Shown here piece by piece: positions 9,072 through 18,239 of a DNA stretch of 64,000 nucleotides. Below the pieces are notes generated by a model. The model had not been told where the DNA came from. It worked only from the letters and a program-made list of their open reading frames with translations, and did no database searches. The translations under genes were made by a program, and so were the position numbers. The stretch is from assembly GCF_000214355.1 (NCBI RefSeq), contig NC_015577.1, positions 372,001-436,000 of the forward strand, written 5' to 3'. Position 1 is the first letter of the stretch. Every line of letters starts with the position of its first letter. This DNA is from Leadbettera azotonutricia ZAS-9. GTDB lineage: Bacteria; Spirochaetota; Spirochaetia; Treponematales; Breznakiellaceae.

Positions 9072-10358
9072 ATGGCTGCGTTAAGCGTATTCGAATATTT
9101 CCTTGTTTTATTGGCGGCCATACTTGCATCCAATGTAATAAACCGTTTTTTGCCCTTCCTGTCGGTTCCCATAATACAAATTGTACTGGGCGCCCTTATT
9201 ACGCTTTTACCCCTGGGCTTTCATTTTGAATTGGAACCGGATCTGTTTTTTGTGCTCTTTATTGCGCCCTTGGTATTTAATTCAGGCAAGGATCTGGATA
9301 AAAAGACTTTCTGGTCTGTCAAAGGGCCTATCCTGAACTTTGCCTTTTTGCTTGTGTTTGTGACGGTTATTTCTGTCGGGTACTTCGTACATTTCATTAT
9401 ACCTGCTATTCCCCTCGCAGCCGCCTTTGCCCTTATCGCTTCCCTGGGGCCCACTGACGATGTGGCGGTGGATTCGGTGGTAAAACGGCTCAAAATGCCT
9501 CCCAGAATAATGAATATCCTCGTGGGTGAATCCCTCTTGAATGATGTCTCGGGCATTATCAACTTTCAATTTGCCCTGGCTGCCGCGGTTTCAGGAACTT
9601 TTTCCTGGATCGCTGCAGGCAGGCAGTTTCTTATTTTAGGCCTGGGGGGTATATTAATCGGCCTTGCCTTTACGTTAATCAAATTACTGTTGGTTAGATG
9701 GCTGCGTTCCCTGGGTATGGAAAATGTTACTTTCCATATATTAATAGAATTACTCACCCCCTTTTTGGTGTATATTATTTCCGAAAAATGCGGAACCAGC
9801 GGCGTCCTCGCAGTATTTACCGCCGGTGTTGCCCATTCCTTTGGGAAAAATAAACTGAACCCTGAAACCGCCAATCTCAATATAGCTTCTGAAAATATAT
9901 GGTCTATGGTATCATTTACCCTGGACGGCCTTGTATTTCTTATACTTGGTACCCAGCTTCCCGGAATTTTAATAACCATTATAGGCAGCCCCTATTCCAT
10001 AAGCACAGGAAGGGTAATTCTTGTAATTCTTCTTATTACCGCCCTTTTTATGCTTATCAGGTTTTTATGGACTTTTTTCACTTTGCGCAAAAAAGCCTAT
10101 AATGAACCGGAAAATCCATTGGGAAAATTGAAGGCAAGCCTTTTTATCAGCCTTTCGGGCGCCCGGGGAACCGTTACGCTTGCAAGTATACTTTCTATCC
10201 CCTATATTTTAAGCAATGGGACTCCCTTCCCTGAACGGGATCTTTTGATACTCATTTCTACCGGCGTCATTTTATGTACGTTAATTGTTACAACTTTTAT
10301 TCTCCCGTCTTTATTGAAAAAAAGGCCGAGGCCAAAAACAGCGAAGGAGAAAGGATAG
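9072..10358 (+). CDS. CPA1-type Na+/H+ antiporter, transmembrane part (frameshifted)
   Basis: 428 residues with about twelve hydrophobic segments and the CPA1 core, including SLGPTDDVAVDSVV near 130 and VGESLLNDVSGIINF near 153 with the ion-binding Asp residues. The frame stops soon after an A7 tract at 10317-10323. In the -1 frame, translation continues with a long hydrophilic C-terminal domain typical of NhaP/YjcE-like antiporters. This ORF therefore probably represents only the membrane part of a roughly 660-aa protein. The AAAGGAGAT motif is unusually far (about 14 nt) from the ATG. Confidence 0.85.
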   Translation: MAALSVFEYFLVLLAAILASNVINRFLPFLSVPIIQIVLGALITLLPLGFHFELEPDLFFVLFIAPLVFNSGKDLDKKTFWSVKGPILNFAFLLVFVTVISVGYFVHFIIPAIPLAAAFALIASLGPTDDVAVDSVVKRLKMPPRIMNILVGESLLNDVSGIINFQFALAAAVSGTFSWIAAGRQFLILGLGGILIGLAFTLIKLLLVRWLRSLGMENVTFHILIELLTPFLVYIISEKCGTSGVLAVFTAGVAHSFGKNKLNPETANLNIASENIWSMVSFTLDGLVFLILGTQLPGILITIIGSPYSISTGRVILVILLITALFMLIRFLWTFFTLRKKAYNEPENPLGKLKASLFISLSGARGTVTLASILSIPYILSNGTPFPERDLLILISTGVILCTLIVTTFILPSLLKKRPRPKTAKEKG

Positions 10359-11065
10359 CCTATATTGAAATTCTTCAAAATGTTATTCATCAACTTACAA
10401 ACCTTCTCAATACCGAAAACAAGGGCGCCGTAGGAATGGTCATCGCCAATTACTATAGAAGAATAGCGGATTTAAGCCAGCGCCGCGGACCTGTGAAGGG
10501 TATTGAATATGAAGAAATCCGCAAGTTTCGGATAATGATCTTTGAATGGGAAAAACAGTATACCCGGAGCCTTGCGGACAAAGGGGAAATTGACAGCCCT
10601 ATTGCGGACCAATATATAGATATGAGCGAAAGGCAGATTAAAAATATGTCAAATTCAAAACACAGCGGCTATGCGCGAATTTTTGGGTTTGTTCTGCATT
10701 CTTTCAGCCTTGATCGGAAAAAATTCAACCATGAATCGCAAAAACAATATTTTGAATTAAAAAAATTGAATAATGTTCAGGTACTGGAAAAATTAAAGCA
10801 TTTACAGGTTACAAAAAATACGCCTTATCTGGAAAAGTTAACAACTGACTATGAACAGATGATGCTCATGGTGAATGCCCATAGTAACCAGGCTAATGGA
10901 GTTCAAATCCCCGTGGACAGTGAAAACGAAATTGACAAAATTGCAGCCCTTGGGTTTCAATATGAACGTGACGCTATACAATCAATGTATGAAACAGGCC
11001 GTATTTCCCGGGATTTGTCAAAGAAAATGCACGATAATATATCCCTTTTGGAGATACAGGTTTAA
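10322..11065 (+). pseudogene. C-terminal cytoplasmic domain of the Na+/H+ antiporter, in the -1 frame
   Basis: About 247 residues follow the A7 tract in the -1 frame: SEGERIAYIEILQNVIHQL and a helical, charged domain ending at 11065. The join of LLKK with AEAKNSEGERIAY would be seamless if one base were added or ribosomes slipped -1. This region matches the cytoplasmic tail expected of long CPA1 antiporters. No independent ribosome-binding site and start are evident; the first ATG in this frame (10274) lies inside the antiporter. It is probably not an independent gene. Confidence 0.7.
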
Positions 11066-11070
11066 TATCC

Positions 11071-11628
11071 ATGCCTCAAAATATCACCGCAGTATTTAAC
11101 ACCTACCGTGAAAGGCTGACCAATTTTATCCGCAAGCGGGTTTCTTCTTTGGAAGATACCGAGGATATTCTGCAGGATGTTTTTTACCAGTTTACCCGCA
11201 TGGATAGCATTGAAAACCCCGTGGAGCAGACTGCGGCATGGCTCTACCGTGTTGCGCGGAATAGAATAATCAATCACCAGAATAAAAAGCATGACGCTGA
11301 AATGCCTGTCTATTATGACGATGATAGCGATGACGACGATTTTGTGTTTCAGGACATTGCAGATGTTGTTTTTGACACCGAGGTAACTCCCGAAACCGAA
11401 TATCTCCGGTCCATGATCTATGACGAAGTAAAGACAGCTCTTGCAGAACTGCCCCAGGAACAGCGTGAAGTATTTGAGCTGTCCGAATATTCAGACTATT
11501 CGGTAAAGGAAATTGCAGAAAAAACCCATACGCCGATTAATACGGTATTATCGCGGAAGCATTACGCGGTGCTGCATTTACGAAAGCGGCTCAAGGAGCT
11601 TTATGCGGATATTATGGGCGGAGGGTAG
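11071..11628 (+). CDS. RNA polymerase sigma factor, ECF-like
   Basis: This 185-aa protein has sigma region 2 (FNTYRERLTNFIRKRV then DTEDILQDVF), an acidic linker rich in Asp (about 82-92), and region 4 (LAELPQEQREVFELSEY, then SVKEIAEKTHTPINTVLSRKH). It fits the extracytoplasmic-function class. It starts 5 bp after the antiporter tail, which argues for cotranscription. No anti-sigma gene adjoins it; the following membrane protein is not an obvious anti-sigma factor. Confidence 0.88.
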   Translation: MPQNITAVFNTYRERLTNFIRKRVSSLEDTEDILQDVFYQFTRMDSIENPVEQTAAWLYRVARNRIINHQNKKHDAEMPVYYDDDSDDDDFVFQDIADVVFDTEVTPETEYLRSMIYDEVKTALAELPQEQREVFELSEYSDYSVKEIAEKTHTPINTVLSRKHYAVLHLRKRLKELYADIMGGG

Positions 11629-11674
11629 CGCCGCCCACTTGAAATATGCTGTACTAAATCGGTAGAATAACATC

Positions 11675-12439
11675 ATGTATAAAGTGATACCTGTAAAACT
11701 GTTATACTATTTTCTCTATTTCGGTGTTATGTCTTTTATCGGCTGGATCATAGAAGTAATATACCGTTCCTGCAAAGAGAAAAGGCCTGTTAACCCCGGA
11801 TTTCTTTCAGGCCCTTTTCTTCCGATCTACGGATTCGGCGCTGTGATTATTACCGCAGTGAATGTAGAGGCTAAGACCTTGTCCCCGGTTTTAGGATGGG
11901 CCATTACCCTTATTTCACCGACTGTTCTTGAATATTTCGGCGGGTGGATAATGGAAAAGTTTTTCAACATGAAATTATGGGATTATCATAAGCAGCGTTT
12001 TAACCTGCAAGGCCGTATATGCTTACGGTTTTCGATATATTGGGCAGCCCTTGCAGCGGTTCTTATATTGGTCATACAGCCTAGGGTGTATACAAGAATT
12101 TCCATTCTGGGTCCCTACCTATCCCACTTTTTTGCCGGTGCGCTTTTCGCCTATATCCTGTTTGACCTGACCTATTCAATAAAGGCAATGACAAATTTCA
12201 AAGCTTTCCAGCAGGATCTGGCCTTGTTAATTGAAAAGGGTAAACAGTACCATTCTGTTTTCGAATTTGCTGAAGATGGCAAGGGCAAGATTTTAAAACT
12301 CCCCGAAGAAGTTAAGCGCATATTAAAACCATTGAATGCATTTCCCTCACTCAGGCAGGATTTTAAGGCAAAATTGCCTGTATTCCCCGATTGGATAAAA
12401 AAGCATCTTGAGAACCGTTTTTGGAAGGAATTAATTTAA
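11675..12439 (+). CDS. CmpB-like (putative ABC-transporter type IV) membrane protein
   Basis: A 254-aa membrane protein with four or five hydrophobic segments. The opening YYFLYFGVMSFIGWIIEVIY followed by NPGFLSGPFLPIYGFGA matches the CmpB / putative ABC-transporter type IV family. Residues after about 170 are soluble. The biochemical role of the family is not established. It lies 46 bp after the sigma factor gene on the same strand. Confidence 0.8.
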   Translation: MYKVIPVKLLYYFLYFGVMSFIGWIIEVIYRSCKEKRPVNPGFLSGPFLPIYGFGAVIITAVNVEAKTLSPVLGWAITLISPTVLEYFGGWIMEKFFNMKLWDYHKQRFNLQGRICLRFSIYWAALAAVLILVIQPRVYTRISILGPYLSHFFAGALFAYILFDLTYSIKAMTNFKAFQQDLALLIEKGKQYHSVFEFAEDGKGKILKLPEEVKRILKPLNAFPSLRQDFKAKLPVFPDWIKKHLENRFWKELI

Positions 12440-12495
12440 TATCGAGAATGATGCGTTCATATCAACAATAGAGTAAAATTGTTTTATTTTGGAAC

Positions 12496-13749
12496 CTACT
12501 TCTGATTCTGATTCTCTTTCTTGAATCCCATTGAGAAGCGTTCCAGAAGGCCCTCTATCTGTTTCCTGGAGGTGATGCTGAAATTCGCAAGGACGGCGGG
12601 ATCAAACTGGTCAAAGGTAACATTGCCGGCCTCGAGTTCGCAGAACATGTTGGCAAGGTAGACTGTTTCCACCAGGTCTTTGTAATCAGCAGGGGCTGAA
12701 GTGGGATCGTGGTGGAAGCGTATGGCCGCCACAAGGCCTTCGGGGAAGTTCCACTTTTCGGCGATAAGGGCGCCGATTTCCGCGTGGTTCATGCCTGCGG
12801 AAAGATCTTCAAATGTGGAGGTAGGGAGGTTCTTCTCGGAGCAGAAATTCTTGATATTGTTCAGGAGTTCAGGGTGGATATTGGAGAAGACGATCTTGCC
12901 CATATCGTGGAGTATGCCCCCCACGTACACATCGTCCAGAAGGTTCCGGTCTTTCCGGAAATTCTTGATAAGGTTAAATGCATAGAAGGCGGTCTTATAA
13001 CTGTGTTCCCAAAGGCTCTTCTTGTCCGCAGTTTCGTCGCCCAGGATTTTTTGGGTTCCATAGGAATAGAGGAGGTTTTTAATCCCCCTGATGCCTACCA
13101 TTTTTACGGCCTCGGAAATACTGTCAACTTTTTTTGCAAGCATATACTGGGCAGAGTTGACTATTTTGAGGAGGTCGGCGGTGAGGGCCGGGTCCATGGA
13201 GATCTGGCGGGCAATGTCGGTCATTTCAGAATTGGGATCGTTGATAAGCTTCTGCACCAAAAGAATATTTTCGGGGAACTGGGGCAGGGAATTCACGTTG
13301 TCAACAATAGTCGAGGAAAGGATCGAAATATTTTCCAGCCTGGCCTGCTCCAGGGGGATGATGATCTTGGCGATGGTCTCCTTGTCCGAACCGGTAATGT
13401 CGAAACAGTCTTCGTCGAGGCCCATCTTTTTGAGCATGAGCACAAGAATGACGAGGCCCAGTCCTGCGCCTTCTGAATCGTCCAGCACCTGGGAGAGGGC
13501 ATCTTCGAGATTGGAGTACTGGCGGGAACGGGCGAGCTTGTCGTGGATGCGGATAAGCTCGGTCTTGGTGACCGCCACATTATTGCGCACTTCAATATTG
13601 ATAATGTTATTTTTTATCTGCAGTATAAGTTTTATGTAGAGGCCCTTCTCTTTTTGCAGCTGCAGGTAGTGTGCGATATTGCCAAGGGTGTTCTCTTTAA
13701 AGCCCGACATGCCTTCTTTGTAATCTTCAGGATTGGCAAGGTCCAGGCC
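12496..13749 (-). CDS. HDOD-domain signalling protein (main part; frameshift at N-terminus)
   Basis: The C-terminal half is an HDOD domain: NVNSLPQFPENILLVQKL, then QISMDPALTADLLKIVNSA, and GGILHDMGKIVF. Before it lies a segment ending in EGAGLGLVILVLMLKKMG, the G-box of a GHKL-type ATP-binding fold. The matching N-box (QELAVNAKKA) is encoded just upstream in another frame (13748-13996). Together they form one protein of roughly 500 aa, interrupted by a single-base frameshift around a CCCC/AAAA stretch at 13748-13760. HDOD proteins act in bacterial signalling and cell-cycle or motility control; the partner is unknown. Confidence 0.8.
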   Translation of the reverse strand, partial: GLDLANPEDYKEGMSGFKENTLGNIAHYLQLQKEKGLYIKLILQIKNNIINIEVRNNVAVTKTELIRIHDKLARSRQYSNLEDALSQVLDDSEGAGLGLVILVLMLKKMGLDEDCFDITGSDKETIAKIIIPLEQARLENISILSSTIVDNVNSLPQFPENILLVQKLINDPNSEMTDIARQISMDPALTADLLKIVNSAQYMLAKKVDSISEAVKMVGIRGIKNLLYSYGTQKILGDETADKKSLWEHSYKTAFYAFNLIKNFRKDRNLLDDVYVGGILHDMGKIVFSNIHPELLNNIKNFCSEKNLPTSTFEDLSAGMNHAEIGALIAEKWNFPEGLVAAIRFHHDPTSAPADYKDLVETVYLANMFCELEAGNVTFDQFDPAVLANFSITSRKQIEGLLERFSMGFKKENQNQK

Positions 13750-13996
13750 CCTCAATAAAATAGACCCGCTTGGTATTGGCTTTTTTGGCGTTGACCGCCA
13801 GTTCCTGTACGCAGTACACGATGTAATCCTTGAGCTTCTCCTGGTCCACCTGTTTGAGGAAAACCGCAATGACCTGCTCAATATACATCTCTATTTCATG
13901 GGGAAGGGTAAAGGTAGTGACGGTCAGGGGTATCCCGGACTGAACCGCTTTTTTGACTTTAGCTTCATCGACAACCAATTCCCTTGGTGCAGGCAT
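13748..13996 (-). pseudogene. N-terminal fragment of the HATPase-HDOD protein, shifted frame
   Basis: This ORF starts at an ATG behind GGAAGGATGG and encodes about 82 meaningful residues ending in ELAVNAKKANTKRVYF, an N-box-like signature. It then runs into a stop after eight junk residues. The next frame resumes with RGLDLANPEDYKEGM and the rest of the HDOD protein. Removing one base of the G4 run on the minus strand joins them as YFIEGLDLANPEDY. It is the true start of the downstream HDOD gene. Confidence 0.72.
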
Positions 13997-14118
13997 AAGT
14001 TTTTTTCCATCCTTCCACTATAAATACTGATATGACTTTCTATACTATACTTTTTTACCTGTATGCGCAATAACCCTTTATGTATAGATTTTGAATCCCT
14101 GCAAGTATATACTGGCAA

Positions 14119-15522
14119 ATGATGCAGGAAATCTGGATACCTGAGTTTTTTATTGCCCTTTTCCTCTTTTTGCCCCTGATCAGGTCCAAGGTTAAGAAAT
14201 TAGAGCCCCAAACCGGCATTGTTTGGCTGCCTCTGACAGCTTTTATCCTCTCCATTGGCCTTTTTTTTGCTTATGGATTCAGACCCGAAGCCATTCCCCT
14301 TCTTCTCCTGGCCGGGATAATGACAATTTTCCATATTCCTGTCATGATCGCCTTCCGCAGCAGTGCCGGATTTGATGACTTTCCCAGGAAACACCGCATC
14401 TTCACCCCTTTGGGCCTTATAATCCTGGCCTTGGCCCTGTTCCCCGCCTTCTGGTTTTCGCCCTATGATGATGCAGAAGACAATACCGAAGGGGTCTATT
14501 CCTTCATTTTAAAGGAAGGCAGCAAGGCTTTTAATGCGCGTTTATACAGCGATGGCGAATCCGGCTTTCGAACGGCGAGGCCCCTTCTGGTGCTGGCGCC
14601 CCCGGTTTTCGGCGCCAGGGCCCTTGATGCGGTGGCCAAAGCTTCGCGAGACAGGGGCTTTGCGGTGCTTACATATATCCCCAGGGGCCTTGATTCGCCT
14701 GCTGAATGGCTGGGGCATTTCCGCGCATTTACCGCAGGCATGAAGCGGGCATCGGCCAATGCCAAAGGCAGGGCCTTTGAGGAAAGGCGCAAAGGGGAAA
14801 TTCTATCAATTTTGGGCCTTGTTAAGCAAAACCCCTCAATCGGGGAGGGCTTACGGCTCTCTGATCGTGCTTCAGCAGGTCAAATTTTCATAGGAGGTTA
14901 TGATGCCTCAGGCTCTGCCCTTGTTTTGCTTGGCGGAAACCCTGAATTTACGCGGAATAACCCCGAGGTAAAAGGCCTTTTGGCAATGGAAAGCCCCCTT
15001 TGGTCGCTTTTCCGGGAGGAAGAGCGGGTTTTTAACCCCCTGCCCCCCGATTCGGGCTGGTTTTTATCGGTAAAAACCGGGATAGGCCACTGGTTTGCGG
15101 GTCTAAAGCCAAAAAAGATCGCTGGCTTGGGCGAAACCCCCAGGGTGAATTTCCCTATGCTTTTTATGATGTCCGACAAGGCCCTGACAGCCCAGGGCAA
15201 GGACGGGCAGTACGCTGCAGTTTACAGCGCCTTGCGATCCTGCCGGGAGCCCTCCGCCCTGGCTGTTGCCGACGGGGCAGGCCCCCTGGATTATGCAGGT
15301 TTCCCTTCCCGCTATCCCGTGCTGTCCCTTCTTTACCGGGGCAGGGGAAAGGAAGTTTGGCGGGATGCTGATTTTGCGAACGGGACAGCCCAGATAATCG
15401 CGAATTTCGCAGCCCTGGTACTGGATGCCGATGGCATAGCAAACCCGCTCCGGAAAATAGCCCTCCCCAAGGATGTGCATATAGAACCCCACTCTTGGAC
15501 TCTGCCCAATCTTGGTTTATGA
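14119..15522 (+). CDS. membrane-anchored alpha/beta-hydrolase-like protein
   Basis: A 467-aa protein with four hydrophobic segments in the first 120 residues, followed by a large soluble domain. LLVLAPPVFGARALDAVAK, GYDASGSALVLLGG and a late His region are reminiscent of an alpha/beta hydrolase fold, but a clear Gly-x-Ser-x-Gly elbow is not present, so catalysis is doubtful. ATG codons at 14119 and 14122 are both possible and neither has a strong ribosome-binding site. It precedes the NIF3 gene with only a few bases between them. Confidence 0.72.
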   Translation: MMQEIWIPEFFIALFLFLPLIRSKVKKLEPQTGIVWLPLTAFILSIGLFFAYGFRPEAIPLLLLAGIMTIFHIPVMIAFRSSAGFDDFPRKHRIFTPLGLIILALALFPAFWFSPYDDAEDNTEGVYSFILKEGSKAFNARLYSDGESGFRTARPLLVLAPPVFGARALDAVAKASRDRGFAVLTYIPRGLDSPAEWLGHFRAFTAGMKRASANAKGRAFEERRKGEILSILGLVKQNPSIGEGLRLSDRASAGQIFIGGYDASGSALVLLGGNPEFTRNNPEVKGLLAMESPLWSLFREEERVFNPLPPDSGWFLSVKTGIGHWFAGLKPKKIAGLGETPRVNFPMLFMMSDKALTAQGKDGQYAAVYSALRSCREPSALAVADGAGPLDYAGFPSRYPVLSLLYRGRGKEVWRDADFANGTAQIIANFAALVLDADGIANPLRKIALPKDVHIEPHSWTLPNLGL

Positions 15523-15529
15523 TAGAACA

Positions 15530-16300
15530 ATGAACGCTATGACCACAGCCAAACTGGACTCCTTTTTCCGCAGCAAGCTTGATATCGAAGGCTTTCTGCC
15601 TGCCGACAGCTCCCTCAACGGCCTGCAGGTTGATAACAATGGGGACGAAATAACGAAGATAGCCTTCGCGGTGGATGCAAGCCTCGAGACCTTAAGGCGG
15701 GCGGCAGCCCTTAAGGCGGGAATGGTCTTTGTGCACCACGGCCTTTTTTGGGGCCAGCCCCTGCGCCTGGCCGGAGGGCACAGGGAGCGGGTCAAATTCC
15801 TTTTTGATCGCAATATAGCCCTCTATGCGGTCCATCTTCCCCTGGATCATCATCCCAGCCTGGGGAACAATGGCGCTTTGGCTGAACTTTTGGGGATAGA
15901 GGACCCTGAGCCCTTCGGCCTCTACCACGGGAAGAAGATAGGCTATAAGGGGAAGCTTAAAAAACCGCTCACTATCGACGAGGCAGTCATACGCATCACC
16001 TTTATGGGCAGGCCCCCCCTGGGGGTTTATCCCTTTGGGAAAGAAGAGAGCCTGACCTGCGCGGTAATTTCCGGCGGCGCCGCTATCGAAGCTTTTCAGG
16101 CCATAGACGAAGGTGTGGACCTCTATGTAACCGGGGAAAGCTCCCACACAATATACCACCACGCCATGGAAGCGGGCCTTAACCTGATTGCCGGGGGGCA
16201 TTATTCCACCGAGGTATGGGGGGTGCGCCGGATGATGGAGCTTTGCTCCTCTGAACTCAATTTGGAAACAGAATTCATCGACATTCCAACCGGTTTATGA
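15530..16300 (+). CDS. NIF3-like dinuclear metal-binding protein
   Basis: The 256-aa protein has the metal-ligand motifs of the NIF3/YbgI family: FVHHGLFWGQ, VHLPLDHHPSLGNNGAL and TGESSHTIYHHAM with GGHYSTE near the C-terminus. The family was annotated as GTP cyclohydrolase I type 2, but its cellular role is unsettled. I chose the ATG at 15530; a start at 15512 would overlap the preceding stop and 15539 is also possible. Confidence 0.88.
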   Translation: MNAMTTAKLDSFFRSKLDIEGFLPADSSLNGLQVDNNGDEITKIAFAVDASLETLRRAAALKAGMVFVHHGLFWGQPLRLAGGHRERVKFLFDRNIALYAVHLPLDHHPSLGNNGALAELLGIEDPEPFGLYHGKKIGYKGKLKKPLTIDEAVIRITFMGRPPLGVYPFGKEESLTCAVISGGAAIEAFQAIDEGVDLYVTGESSHTIYHHAMEAGLNLIAGGHYSTEVWGVRRMMELCSSELNLETEFIDIPTGL

Positions 16301-16313
16301 TATAGTGACTCCA

Positions 16314-16850
16314 ATGAAGATCATTTTCGACAAGCAAAAATGCCTGCCCTTTACCCTCACTGCCCTTATCATTTTGGCGGACCAGCTGGTAAAGGGCTTC
16401 ATCGTCAAGAACTGGCCCGGGGAAGGGACTTTTATAAAGGACCTTTTTAGCAACGGCCTCGTCCAGTTTTGGCATGTGCGGAACAGGGCCATTGCATTCA
16501 GCCTTGGCCATAACCTGCCCGAATCGCTGCGGCCCGCCCTGTTCGTAGTGCTGCCCATTGTCGTGCTGGGTTTTCTCCTATGGTATTATTTCAAATCCCC
16601 CGATTTCCGCACCCCCCAGCGTTGGGCTGTGGCGGGCATCATAGGCGGCGGCGCAGGGAACATCATCGACAGGATTTTCCGGCCCGAAGGGGTAGTCGAT
16701 TTTGTCAGCGTAAAGTTTTTCGGACTTCTTGGCATGGAGCGATGGCCCACATTTAACATTGCCGATGCCAGCGTAGTGGTCTGCTGCATCGTATTACTCG
16801 TAACAATTTTAATTAGCCCTAAAGAGGTTCACAATGAGCAAGAAAACTAA
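16314..16850 (+). CDS. lspA: lipoprotein signal peptidase (signal peptidase II)
   Basis: A roughly 178-aa inner-membrane aspartic protease that cleaves prolipoprotein signal peptides. The catalytic Asp motifs are visible as GGGAGNIIDRIF and FNIADASVVV, with four hydrophobic segments. The ATG at 16314 is preferred; a GTG at 16305 is in frame. Several lipoproteins in this window, such as the EEP protein and the 558-aa lipoprotein, are expected substrates. The gene overlaps the following small membrane protein by 17 bp. Confidence 0.93.
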   Translation: MKIIFDKQKCLPFTLTALIILADQLVKGFIVKNWPGEGTFIKDLFSNGLVQFWHVRNRAIAFSLGHNLPESLRPALFVVLPIVVLGFLLWYYFKSPDFRTPQRWAVAGIIGGGAGNIIDRIFRPEGVVDFVSVKFFGLLGMERWPTFNIADASVVVCCIVLLVTILISPKEVHNEQEN

Positions 16851-17124
16851 TACCCTCTGGTTTATCCTGGGGGCCACTGCCTTTAACATCCTGGTAACCG
16901 TCGTTTGCTTTGTTGCGCTGCTGATCCTCTACGCAAGGCTCATCCTGCCCCTGCTGCCCGAAACCACAGCAGCCTGGGGCTTCCCCGTCATCTTCATTGG
17001 CGCCATCGCCCTCTCATTCGTGATTTACCGCCTGGTACTTAAACAGATTATGAAGAAGGTGGATATGGAAAAGCACTTCGACCCAATTTTTGGGCATAGA
17101 AGGCCGCCGGCGAGGAGGGATTAG
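16834..17124 (+). CDS. small membrane protein downstream of lspA
   Basis: This 96-aa protein has two hydrophobic helices (about 9-36 and 47-66) and a basic C-terminus (GHRRPPARRD). It overlaps the end of lspA by 17 bp and uses an AAAGAGG ribosome-binding site inside lspA, so the two genes are coupled. No catalytic motif is visible; a link to lipoprotein maturation is suggested only by position. Confidence 0.75.
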   Translation: MSKKTNTLWFILGATAFNILVTVVCFVALLILYARLILPLLPETTAAWGFPVIFIGAIALSFVIYRLVLKQIMKKVDMEKHFDPIFGHRRPPARRD

Positions 17125-17157
17125 GGGGGAAAACGATTCTCCTTTTTCATTGTATTG

Positions 17158-18000
17158 TTATATATACATATCCAATTGATTCTTTTTAAAAGTATAATAT
17201 TCCAAATCGTAATTTTTCAAATATTTTTCATAGAATTTTCTTAATAGTTCTTTCATGTCATCTTCTAATTTGCTGTTTACAAAGTCAATAAACGGCAAAG
17301 GAATATTTTTATAAAAAGCCTCTGCGATACTGCCCGTAATACAGGCCAGGGTATCAGAGTCCCCGCCTAACGAGATGGCAATTTGAATAGAATTTTCAAA
17401 ATCAGTGCTTTCCAGAAATGCCATTATCGCCTCTGGTACAGTACCTTGGCATGTATTCAGTTTTCCACCAAATCTATATGTCTTTCTTAATTTAGATAAA
17501 TCTTTGCCCAATTTATATTTGAATTCACCTTCAATGTATTCTTTAATTTCATTTTTAGTTTTGCCATTGCGAGCAAGGTAGATTGCAGACGCAATAGCCA
17601 TTGCTCCCTTCATGCCTTCTTTATGATTATGGGTAATCTGGGCAGATTTCCTCGCTTCGGTTAAAGTTTCTTCTAAAGTATCAAAACACCAACCGATAGA
17701 GCCTACTCTCATAGCTGAACCATTGCCATAACTATTGTATGGTTTGGGGGAATTTTGATTAAACCAATTTCTAAATTTCCCCCCATATCCACAATTCGGA
17801 TATTTCTTTGTCCATATCAACAATGAATCTTGGTAATGATAGTTGCTTAATACAGCGTTCGCTATTGCAAGTGTTAATATCGTATCATCGGTGTAATAAC
17901 ATTTTTGATTTATCAATTCAATCTCATGCGGCCTATCTGTTACATGATTATTCCATTCATATATGGAACCGCATATATCACCAATAATAGAACCATACAT
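17158..18000 (-). CDS. ADP-ribosylglycohydrolase (DraG family)
   Basis: A 280-aa protein with the full set of metal-binding motifs of ADP-ribosyl-glycohydrolases: GSIIGDICGS at the N-terminus, YTDDTILTL (33-44 region) and LGGDSDTLACITGS near 212. The enzyme removes ADP-ribose from proteins or other acceptors. The gene is much more AT-rich than the lspA region and sits at the edge of an AT-rich island that also holds a toxin-antitoxin remnant and two DUF262 genes. That suggests horizontal acquisition and a possible defence or counter-toxin role (inference). TCCTCC just upstream of the start (on the + strand) is its ribosome-binding site. Confidence 0.88.
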   Translation of the reverse strand: MYGSIIGDICGSIYEWNNHVTDRPHEIELINQKCYYTDDTILTLAIANAVLSNYHYQDSLLIWTKKYPNCGYGGKFRNWFNQNSPKPYNSYGNGSAMRVGSIGWCFDTLEETLTEARKSAQITHNHKEGMKGAMAIASAIYLARNGKTKNEIKEYIEGEFKYKLGKDLSKLRKTYRFGGKLNTCQGTVPEAIMAFLESTDFENSIQIAISLGGDSDTLACITGSIAEAFYKNIPLPFIDFVNSKLEDDMKELLRKFYEKYLKNYDLEYYTFKKNQLDMYI

Positions 18001-18191
18001 AATTATTTCCTCCTGATTCCTGATAATCTACTACGGTTTCCTTTATCCATTCTTCTCTACTCCTTAATATCAGGCAGCTTAACGGTGGTTAAGCATTGCT
18101 TCTTGCCTACCATAATACTACAGAGGTATGTCACAGACTGACATAGCTGAAAAACATTTACAAATTCACTTATTAATCGCTCTCACGTTCG

Positions 18192-18220
18192 TTGAAACCA
18201 GGGGAAGTATGATATATTAT
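18192..18220 (+). promoter_or_regulatory. sigma-70-type promoter of the Phd-Doc remnant
   Basis: TTGAAA at 18192-18197 and TATTAT at 18215-18220 are separated by 17 bp, and a strong AGGGGGAGG ribosome-binding site follows 20 bp before the ATG at 18240. The rest of 18001-18190 contains nothing I can interpret. Confidence 0.6.
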
Positions 18221-18239
18221 AAAGAGGGGGAGGTTTATT

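Noticed and set aside
10274-11065. independent gene starting at the ATG at 10274
   Set aside because: The start is inside the antiporter with no ribosome-binding site, and the product aligns as the antiporter's missing tail.
17905-18141. small + strand ORF before the Phd remnant
   Set aside because: Opposite the ADP-ribosylglycohydrolase start, no ribosome-binding site; shadow.
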